64,000 nucleotides of DNA. Source: Adenophora triphylla var. japonica. Its lineage: Eukaryota; Streptophyta; Magnoliopsida; Asterales; Campanulaceae. The position numbers and the translations under genes were made by a program. Shown here one piece after another: positions 55,983 to 64,000 of the stretch. Each line of letters opens with the position of its first letter. Position 1 is the stretch's first letter. The notes beneath the pieces are model-generated. The model was not told the origin of the DNA. It did no database searches and saw only the letters and a list, made by a program, of their open reading frames with translations. Location of the stretch: contig JAFEMH010007459.1 in NCBI GenBank assembly GCA_022495995.1, forward strand, positions 1 through 64,000, given 5' to 3'.

Positions 55983-57675
55983 TTGGACTTTCTGGTCAAA
56001 ATCAAAGATTTATGATTTGAACACTAAGATCAATATTTTCAAATTCGAAATCTCCCCCTGAATGGATGTGTGTGCGGATGTGTCAACACATCCACACAAA
56101 AACTGCATAGAACATGATTAGCACTAAAAACTCCAGTTCAACAAATATAAACTAAAGCAACCATTCAGCAAAGTATTTAGGGATTACAGACCAAGACTAA
56201 AACTAACAAATAACTAAAACGAATATTAAAAGTAAACTAATAAATATTAAAGAATATTAAAAGCAAAACTAACAAATATTAAAAGCAAACATGTTGATGT
56301 TTCATTCACAAGAGGAACAAACAGTAAAACTCCCCCTAAGTTTAAGCATCCCAACAGTAGCAAAGACAGTCATCAGTATCATTCTCATTCTTTTTCTTCT
56401 TCTTCTTCTCCCCCTTTTTGACTAGAAAGTGTAGTCTCCCATTTCTGTAGATTCACCTTCAAAACTTTTAAGGTTCATGGCATGTGTCTGGGCATCAGTT
56501 GCAGCAATCTCTGCATCTAGGGTTTCCATTTGATCATCAAAAGAATTTGCAGATGTGTGACAAGATGTGGCCACATCCTGACCCACATCTACAGCTTCAG
56601 CTCCATTGATTCTGCAGATTGGTCAGACAGACAGAGAGAGAGAAATATTTGGTGTGTGTGTGTGGGAGAAAAAATTTGGACAAAGGAGGAAGAAACACAA
56701 TGAAGGATTAAAGAGATGTGACATATGAGACACACAATTAAACATACAACTCTCCCTTTCCTACTCAAACAAGGATTTCTTCCTCAAAAAGGACTCAGGC
56801 AGCCTAAAAAAACAGAAAAGAGTCCACAACGGCTATAAAACCCTTGAGATTTCCACACACAACAAATCACAAAAAAATAGGGATTAAGAATTATCAAAAT
56901 ATTGCATACCTTTTATGGCAACAAAAAAAACTTCAACCATATCTTTTCAATAGAATCCCTTTTGAAATTGTCCTTTCTTTTTCAATAGGGATTGATGCAC
57001 ACCTTTCTTTTTTATGGGAGATATTGGAAAAAAAAACATGTTAAATCAAAGAGTGAGTTAAGAATGAAAATAAATTAACTAGCATATTTACAAAGCACCC
57101 TATATGACCTAAAATGCAGAATAACTAGATGATGCAATACACAGGTGAAAGAAAAAATCTCAGCTCATAGATGTGGCATAGGATGTGAGTCACATTTGGG
57201 GACACATTTAGAGCACAAAAAGTCAATGAGCAATAATCCAATCTGCACAACCTCTAGGATGCATTCACCCATTTTTTATTGTGGATATTTTGCATTTTGA
57301 GTAGCTTTCACTTTTCTTGAATCCCAAAGATAGCCCTTTTTCCCAATGATCTTATCAAGTTTGATTTCAAGATTTTTTATGAGAATCACTTGATCACAAT
57401 GGTTTGGCTTCATACTAAGGGTGAAGCAGCTGTTTCTCATTGATTTTTAAGGCACCCACTGTGAGATATCTAATAAGATTATATCATGTTATCAAAAGAC
57501 AACAAGAACAGGAAATGCCCACAATTAAGTGATCAGAAAATGTCAAATATGAAAACTCACAAGTGACCACACTGAGATATTTCGTGCTAATGCATGAATT
57601 TTTTTATTTATTTTTTTTCAGTTAGATAATATACAGATGTGTTAGAGGATATGAGACACATTTGTGCTCACAGCC
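55983..57675 (-). other. Sirevirus 3' region after pol
   Basis: In Sireviruses this place may hold an envelope-like ORF. Here I see none intact, only PPT-like motifs and GATGTG clusters (56063-56100, 56550-56597, 57169-57215, 57632-57670). Confidence 0.55.
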
Positions 57676-59037
57676 TTAGATATCACACAAGCCAAAAGAC
57701 TTCCTCAAGGAGGAAAATCTCTCCAAATCTAATGCCTTTGTAAATATATCAGCCAATTGATTTTCAGTCCCAACAAATTCCAGACACACAATTTTTTGTT
57801 CTACAAGATCTCTAATAAAATGATGTCTAATATCAATGTGTTTTGTTCTAGAATGTTGGACAGGATTTTTAGATATGTCCAAGGCACTTTTGTTATCACA
57901 AAAAGCAGTCAAAATTTTGCTATTCAATTCATAGTCTTTCAGTATTTGATTCATCCAAAGCAGTTGTGTGCAGCAACTTTCAAGGGCAACATATTCAGCC
58001 TCTGCAGTGGATAAATATACACAATTCTGCTTCATACTGTACCAAGACACAAGGTTGTTTCCTAAGTAGAAGCATCCACCTGTAATATTCTTCCTATCAT
58101 CACTATTTCTAGCCCAATCTGAGTCTGTATAGCCAACCAAATTGGTGTTTGTCTCCTTAGAATAGTGCAGCTCTAGGTTCACAGTCCCACTAACATATCT
58201 TATGATTCTCTTCAAGGCTTTAAGGTGGGACACCTTTGGGTTACCTTGATATCTTGCACAGAGACACACACTGTACATAATATCAGGTCGACTTGTAGTG
58301 AGATACAACAGACTTCCTATCATGCTTTTGTACAAGGTTTGGTCAATACTCTCACCATCTGAATCATGGCTCAGCTTTTGGAAAGATCCCATTGGTGTTT
58401 TGAGATGTGAGGAATGTTCAAGTTCAAACTTTTTCACAAGATTCTTGGCATATTTGGACTGAGAGATGAACATGCCATCTTTGAATTGCTTTATCTGTAG
58501 GCCTAAAAAATAATTCAACTCACCTACCATACTCATCTCAAATGTGGAAGTCATACTATCCACAAACTCAGCTAGCATAGAGTCAGAATTTGATCCAAAC
58601 ACAATATCATCCACATAGATTTGTGCCACAAGAATCTCTTTTTTATTTTTCCTCACAAACAAGGTTTTGTCAACCTCTCCTCTCTTGAATCCTAGGTGAA
58701 GCAAATGATCAGTCAACCTACCATACCAAGCTTTAGGGGCTTGCTTTAGCCCATATAGAGCTTTATTCAGTTTATACACATGGTTAGGATACTTAGAATC
58801 CACAAAGCCTTTAGGTTGTTCAACATAGGCTTCCTCATTCAATACCCCATTTAGAAAGGCACTCTTAACATCCATTTGATGAAGAGTAAGCTTGAGGTAG
58901 CAGGAAATGACCAACAAGAGTCTAATGGACTCAATTCTTGCAACAGGGGCAAAATTCTCCTCAAAATCAATTCCTTCAATTTGGGTATAACCTTGAGCAA
59001 CTAGTCTAGCCTTATTCCTAGTGATCACCTTTCTCAT
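57676..59037 (-). CDS. Sirevirus reverse transcriptase-RNase H
   Basis: An open 453-codon minus-strand frame. RVT_2 landmarks: RNKARLVAQGYTQIEGIDFE, LHQMDVKSAFLNGVL (catalytic Asp), VYKLNKALYGLKQAPKAWY, and the YVDDI active site near residue 143. Then GELNYFLGLQIKQ and SKYAKNLVKKF. RNase H has GYTDSDWA, STAEAEYVALE and FCDNKSALDISKNPVQHSRT, and ends KSFGLCDI. All catalytic residues look present. It would normally be part of a gag-pol polyprotein; a frame change near 59040-59100 cuts it from integrase. Confidence 0.92.
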   Translation of the reverse strand: MRKVITRNKARLVAQGYTQIEGIDFEENFAPVARIESIRLLLVISCYLKLTLHQMDVKSAFLNGVLNEEAYVEQPKGFVDSKYPNHVYKLNKALYGLKQAPKAWYGRLTDHLLHLGFKRGEVDKTLFVRKNKKEILVAQIYVDDIVFGSNSDSMLAEFVDSMTSTFEMSMVGELNYFLGLQIKQFKDGMFISQSKYAKNLVKKFELEHSSHLKTPMGSFQKLSHDSDGESIDQTLYKSMIGSLLYLTTSRPDIMYSVCLCARYQGNPKVSHLKALKRIIRYVSGTVNLELHYSKETNTNLVGYTDSDWARNSDDRKNITGGCFYLGNNLVSWYSMKQNCVYLSTAEAEYVALESCCTQLLWMNQILKDYELNSKILTAFCDNKSALDISKNPVQHSRTKHIDIRHHFIRDLVEQKIVCLEFVGTENQLADIFTKALDLERFSSLRKSFGLCDI

Positions 59038-59419
59038 CAGTTTTGTTTTTGAAAATCCATTTGGTTCCTATGACATTTCTATGAGAAGGCCTAGGGACAG
59101 GGGTTCAAACCTCATTCTTTTCAAATTGGATCAACTCTTCTTGCATAGCAAGAATCCAGTCAGCATCCTTCAATGCTTCAGTGATATTCTTTGGTTCAAT
59201 CTTTGAAATAAAACAGCAAAAACTTACCTGAGAGTATGCTGATAAGCAACTCCACAAACCAGCCAGCTTTCTATAATCTACCTTGTCTTTCTGCCTTGTT
59301 CTCACTTGAGCATGCACATCTCCCACAACTTGTGTAGTGGGGTGGTTCTTCTGAATTTTAGAGGGAATGTCCATTGATCTATCCATACTCCCATCCACAT
59401 TATCTTCTGGAGCATCATC
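59038..59419 (-). pseudogene. Integrase-RT junction of the Sirevirus, frameshifted
   Basis: Frames 59105-59398 contain EPKNITEALKDADWILAMQE and ELIQFEKNEV, the standard lead-in to copia RT. The frame changes at about 59400 (DMDD... region) and again near 59050 (KTKL), so at least two indels separate IN from RT. Confidence 0.75.
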
Positions 59420-60892
59420 CTAATCAGATTCAGAGAAACTGTCCTCAGTTTTAGGGTTTTGAGTGGATGTGGGAGCAGATGTGGGTTCAGATGTGGAGGC
59501 AGATGTGTCCACATCCTTGGTTACATCCTTTACTAGTTCAACAGGTTTTTTATTTCTGGCAGTTTCTGTTGGTTCTTCAGCACCTGTTTTTGTATCTTTC
59601 CAGTCCAGTAAACAACCTGAAACATCATCCTCAGCAGTCTTGAGGTTAAGATCAAGTGAGTCATCAAAAACAACATTAGCAGATTCTATAATGGTTTTTG
59701 TTTTTAAATTAAAAATTTTGTAAGCTCTACTATTGGTGGAATATTCCATGAAAATTGCTTTATCACTCTTTGAATCAAATTTGGACAAGTATTCCCTATC
59801 ATTAAGAATGTAACATATACATCCAAACACATGAAAATATTTCAAGGTGGGTTTCTTGCCAAGAAGAATTTGATATGGAGTGACAGTACTACCAATCATA
59901 AGGAACACTCTATTGCCAATATAACAGGCAGTGTTCAATGCTTCAGCCCAAAAATTTTTGGACAAATTTTTAAAACTTAGCATAACTCTAGCCATTTCTT
60001 GCAGAGTTCTATTCTTCCTTTCTGCAATTCCATTTTGCTGTGGAGTGATTGGTGCAGAAAATTCATGTGTGATTCCCTTGGAGATACAGAAGGCAATAAA
60101 TTTTGAGTTCTCATATTCAGTGCCATGGTCAGATTTAATCCTAACAGCCTTCAATCCATAAAGATTTCTAACCCTTTTGTACCAATTCTTGAACTCTTCA
60201 ATGGTTTCAGATTTCTCCCTTAAGAACATCACCCAAGTATACCTAGAGTAATCATCAACACACACAAAGACATACTTTTTCCTAATAAAGCTTTCTACTT
60301 CAATAGGTCTCATCAAATCAGTATGAATCAGTTCTAAACACCTAGATGTGGAGAATTGTTGGACCTTTTTGTGTGATGCTTTAGTTTGTTTTCCCTTTTG
60401 ACATGAAACACAGACATCACGGTTCTTGAACTTCAGCTTAGGGAGGTCCTTAATAGCTTCAAACCTTTGAAGCTCTTCTATAGTTCTGCAGCTAGCATGC
60501 CCTAATTTTTGGTGTCACAAATTGACATCATTAGCTTTTGAGCTTAGGCAAGACAGATTGTCACCAAATTGATAACAATATTCAGCAGACCTAGGACCAG
60601 TGAACACACACTTATTGTCTTTATCAAATACCTCACACAAGTGTTTGTCAAATTTCACATAGAGGTTATCATCACATAACTGACTTATGCTTATGAGATT
60701 GGCTTTCAAGCCTTCCACATGGTATACATTGTGCAATTTTGGGAGACCCATAACATCTTGGGTTCCTTTCCCAACAATTTTACCTTGAGCACCACCACTA
60801 AAATTCACTTTTCTCCCATAGATTGACTCATAGTCTATAAGAACAGCTTGGTTCCCAGTCATGTGCCTAGAGCACCCACAATCAAAATATCA
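59420..60892 (-). pseudogene. Sirevirus protease end, pre-integrase and integrase
   Basis: The minus strand reads YFDCGCSRHMTGN at about 60850-60888, where the protease active site normally has DSG; here it is DCG. A TGA at 60890-60892 precedes it. Gag_pre-integrase follows (LHNVYHVEGLKANLISISQL). A TGA at 60515-60517 replaces Trp before HQKLGHASCRTI, the HHCC zinc finger (CVSCQKGK). The rve core has the three acidic residues: CVDDYSRYTWV, KSDHGTEYEN and PQQNGIAERKNRTLQE. The C-terminus is S/T/E/P-rich. Apart from two TGA codons the frame is continuous. Confidence 0.88.
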
Positions 60893-60968
60893 AGCACCAG
60901 AGACACTACTCTTGAGGGAAGAGTAAACAATATTGCAGGTAGCACTTGGTTTGGCCACCCACTGTTTT

Positions 60969-62291
60969 TCAAATTTCCTTTTTGTGATGCAGAGGTCTCA
61001 GATTACATGGATGTGTGTCCGGATGTGTATACATCTTTTCATACATCTGAGACTGACTAACATACCCAGATTTCTTATCAGCCTTTAACTTGTAACAGAA
61101 GGGTCTAATGTGCCCAGGAGCAAAGCAATAATGACATATGTAGTGCCTTCTTCTTGGCCTTTTCTCACTCAAAAAATGTTTTTCTTTAAAAATTGGTTTT
61201 TCCACACTTTTTGAAGTAGAAGCCTCACATCCCTCCTTTACAAAATTTCCTTTTTCAAAGCCCAGACCAGTTTTATTAAGTTGACCCATAGAAATAGCTT
61301 CATCAAGTTTCATTTTACTTTTGTTCAACTTGGTAAAAGTACCTTCAGCTTTTTCACACTCATTTTTGAATTTTTCAAGCTCAACTTCTCTCTTGGTCAC
61401 AAGGACTTCAAGTTTGGCAATGGTATCTTTTTTATCATCATTTTCTTTTGAAAGTTTGGTTTTCTCATCTTCACAGGTAATCAATTTATCAGAAAGAACT
61501 TTATTTATCTTAGCAAGTATCTCAATTTTGTCCATACACTTCATCCAATCAGCATGTAGTCCCTTATAGGTTGCAAAGAGTTCCTCATAGGGAATGTCCC
61601 TATCTTCATCATCTGAATCTCCTTTTACAGAGAAACAATTGAAGGTCTGCTCGGATGTGAGTTCGGATGTGTACACATCTGTATCCACATCCGTCTCCAG
61701 ATCAGCTTCAGAAAATTCTTCTTCATTTGAATCTGCAGTATAAGCATTAAAACAGACAAAGTAAGCTTCAAAAGCAGAGATGTTAGAAAATACTTCATCA
61801 TCCTCACTATCACTCGAAGCAGCAGTGTAACTAATTCCCCTTTTCTTAAGTGTGTTAGCACACTCATTAGCAAAGTGACCAAAGCCACGACATGCTCTAC
61901 ATTGTACAGAATCAGAGGATTTCTTGTTATCAAAACTTTTCTTTTTCAACCCCTCATGAGGATTATCTTCTTGTTTCTCTAAATCCTGAGAGTTTTTTCT
62001 AGGAAACTTGTTTCTCCTTTTGTTTTTCAAAATAGAATTAAACTTCTTGGTGATTACAGCCACATCATCTTCCTCAAGATTAGATTCATTAATTTCAGAG
62101 GAAAGGTCAGTTATTTCCTTTGGAATGGCTGCAGAACTTTTAAGGGAAATACTTATTTCCTTGTTCTTTTGTTGAGCTTCAAGATTTAGCTCGAACACAG
62201 TTAAAATACCAACAATTTTGTCTAAACCTACTGTGTTGGTGTCATTAGTCTCTTCAATGACAGCAACCTTGATATTAAACCTTTCAGGCAA
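60969..62291 (-). pseudogene. Sirevirus gag, C-terminal 440 codons with two zinc knuckles
   Basis: The minus-strand frame contains CRACRGFGHFANEC (CX2CX4HX4C, about 61860-61905), a long coiled-coil-like K/E stretch (residues ~240-320), and CHYCFAPGHIRPFC (about 61095-61140). Two knuckles flanking a coiled region is a Sirevirus gag feature. It is cut off from the N-terminal gag by stops at about 62290-62404. Confidence 0.85.
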
Positions 62292-62404
62292 AGTTCTTAA
62301 GATTTTGCATACTAACTAGCATTTGAAATTGACTCTCCTAGGCTAGTGCATTCATTGGAAATTTAATGGATCTTAGCAGCATAGGAGACAATATCCTCTG
62401 TCTC

Positions 62405-62887
62405 CTACATTCTAAGTATTTCAAACCTATCCATTAAAATCCTAAGCCTAGTAGCCTTTACACTTGGAATCCCCTCACATTGCATTTGCAAGATATCCCA
62501 AGCAGTTTTAGCAACACTCTCATTAGTGATGAGTTTGTACATATTCCCAGAAACATGGCTGGAAATATCACTCATGGCCCTAGAATTAAAGTTAGCAGCA
62601 TGGATTTCATCAAGAGTCCATCTCTCTTCAGGTTTCTTTTCAAACACAGACTCACCAACACCAGACGCAGGCTTCTTCTCCACAATAGGAGGTTGCCATG
62701 CAACAAGAATACACATCCAAGCCCTTTCATCAATAACTTTGATGTAATTACGCATTTTAGACTTCCAAAGAGAGTAATTTGTGTCATCCAAGACAGGAGG
62801 CCTATTTTGATGATTTTGGCATTCCATTATGACTACACTTTCTGGATCAACACTCAGTAATATTTCGATAGTTGGCTCTGATACCAA
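62405..62887 (-). pseudogene. Sirevirus gag, N-terminal part
   Basis: The minus-strand frame has NRPPVLDDTNYSLWKSKMRN, RAWMCILVAWQPP and AWDILQMQCEGIPSVKATRL, with LRILMDRFEILRM before the stop. These are typical of copia gag (UBN2/DUF4219 type). The likely start is the internal MECQNHQNRPPV near 62828; the track start lies in the PBS region. It ends in a TAG where a Glu or Gln codon is expected. Confidence 0.85.
62875..62886 (-). other. Primer-binding site, tRNA-iMet
   Basis: The minus strand reads TGGTATCAGAGC two bases after the 5' LTR end. This is the classic copia PBS complementary to the initiator tRNA-Met 3' end. Confidence 0.95.
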
Positions 62888-62888
62888 T

Positions 62889-63735
62889 TGAAAGTTTCGT
62901 GTATCTAGGAAGCTTCAAACAACTCAACAGTTCACGGATGTGAGTACAGATGTGTCGCACAACTGTCCACACATCCACATATAATGCAGCGGAATAAATT
63001 AATAACACAAGAGTTATATACGCTCACTGGTCTTGCAACCAGCAAACTAGGCTTACGCCCAAAAACTTTTCACTATTAAAACTTTTGTTGCTTACAAAAC
63101 GAATAAGTGAAAACTAAAAGACTAAAATACTAAACAAGTTCTAATCACCTTCTATGACAAAAACAGACTCTCTTTCCCAATTAGACTCTATTCCAATCAG
63201 AAGTAAAACAAAGAACTTGACAAAAATCTAGATGTGAGTTCGGATGTATGTCACAACCTTCACTCACAACCTAAATTGACAATATTGAAAACTGTGAAGA
63301 ACAAGGTATTTTTCTCTCTAAAAACCGTATCTTCTCTTGTTCTGATGTCCTTGTATTTATATGCACCATTGAGAAGATCTTCACGCAATTAACAACTTTC
63401 CTTATGGGAGATTTCAAATTCCTACAAGAAAACATAAAGTACACTCACAAGAAAAAAGATTGTTAGTAGGTTAGTCCTAATATTAATCTATGTACATAAA
63501 TAAAAGATATTTACAATATTAACAAAGTCATTTTCAAAGTAGGATACTTATGAAACTTTTCATGAAAGTCTCAAAATCAACTTACCAAATATGTTGCTTT
63601 GATTCGAAATAGGAAGAATCCTTTTCATAATAGGACAATATAAATCTTTTCATGAAAGTCCCAAAATCAACATACTATTTTTTATATTGATTCGAAATAA
63701 GGAAACACATAGTTTCCTAAAAACTCACGCTTTCA
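62889..63735 (-). repeat. 5' LTR of the Sirevirus
   Basis: Same length as the other LTR (847 bp), ends TGAAAG/CTTTCA, minus-strand TATA at about 63352-63364. Differences from the other LTR are scattered substitutions and 1-2-bp indels. Confidence 0.92.
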
Positions 63736-64000
63736 AAAAAGTAGATTAATTTCAAATAAGTATTTAATGTTCTATTAGTAAATGTAGAGTTGTTCTTGTG
63801 TGAAATTAGTTCTAGGATAAGCTATCCTAGAATCTGTTTTGCGAAAGTGCCTTTTCTAGTACAATATAGTGCCTGGTGCAATATAAACAAAGTGCATGGT
63901 CTATTATGACACTAATAAACATATTTAAATCGGTTGTAATGTTAAATAATGCGGTGATATTGTTGAAAAATAGTGCCTGTTGTAGTGTCAAAAAGTGTCT
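63736..64000. other. AT-rich flank right of the Sirevirus
   Basis: No gene or element recognised. A short palindrome TAGGATAAGCTATCCTA is at about 63812-63828. AGTGCCT and AGTGC words recur at 63846-63990. Confidence 0.5.

Larger units (their letters stand above)
55123..63735 (-). mobile_element. Sirevirus (Ty1/copia, SIRE/Maximus-type) retrotransposon, nearly complete
   Basis: Two 847-bp LTRs (55123-55969, 62889-63735) with TGAAAG...CTTTCA ends, a tRNA-iMet PBS (62875-62886), a PPT (55970-55982), and gag, protease, integrase, RT and RNase H in copia order on the minus strand. A long gag with two zinc knuckles, a 1.7-kb region after pol and several PPT-like motifs point to Sireviruses. The LTRs differ at an estimated 4-5% of sites by eye, so the insertion is not recent. 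Target duplication is unclear (GAGAA left, AAAAA right). Confidence 0.9.

Overview
This is a gene-poor, transposon-packed stretch of a plant nuclear genome. The evidence is a plant Helitron with an RPA-like gene, Tat-lineage Ty3/gypsy and Sirevirus Ty1/copia retrotransposons, a Pack-MULE, a plant LINE, an endogenous pararetrovirus, and captured fragments of typical plant genes (germin-like, C2H2/EAR zinc finger, fimbrin, PFP, U-box). A eudicot is likely; I cannot go lower. I see no intact host gene, no tRNA or rRNA gene and no CRISPR array. Almost every ORF is a transposon protein, usually broken.

Layout. (1) 1-2397: 3' end and long terminal repeat of a plus-strand Tat-like element. It abuts (2) 2398-13134, a minus-strand Tat-like element with gag, a degraded protease, an integrase tail, a large RT/RNase H deletion and an antisense ORF. 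Its 5' LTR (11399-13134) interrupts (3) a germin-like gene whose last codons survive at 13135-13314. (4) 13.3-19.6 kb: a 118-bp tandem repeat, a perfectly delimited Pack-MULE (15262-16936) carrying a C2H2/EAR zinc-finger fragment, a 5'-truncated LINE, and a probable mitochondrial insertion. (5) 19.6-22.8 kb: decayed Caulimoviridae-like sequence. (6) 23187-25449: an inverted-repeat transposon bounded by (TA)n, with six copies of a 26-bp palindrome, a nested Stowaway-like MITE and a captured HROB-like gene fragment.

(7) 25630-45289: a candidate ~19.7-kb minus-strand Helitron. It has an RPA-like gene, broken Rep and PIF1-helicase parts, multiplied exon-intron modules, and fragments of fimbrin (exons out of order), PFP, AlkB-like dioxygenase and a U-box gene, plus several MITEs. 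(8) 45491-54974: a minus-strand Tat-like element with two LTRs and gag but no visible pol. It carries a spliced antisense gene with its own TATA promoter, and that gene is split by an 821-bp hAT element. (9) 55123-63735: a nearly complete minus-strand Sirevirus with equal 847-bp LTRs, tRNA-iMet PBS, multiple PPT-like motifs and an open RT-RNase H frame. (10) 63736-64000: unremarkable AT-rich flank.

The genes do not form a pathway. They form a record of nested insertion, gene capture and decay. Most informative are the Helitron with its captured exons, the antisense gene with its own promoter in the second Tat-like element, and the elements whose target-site duplications fix their exact ends.
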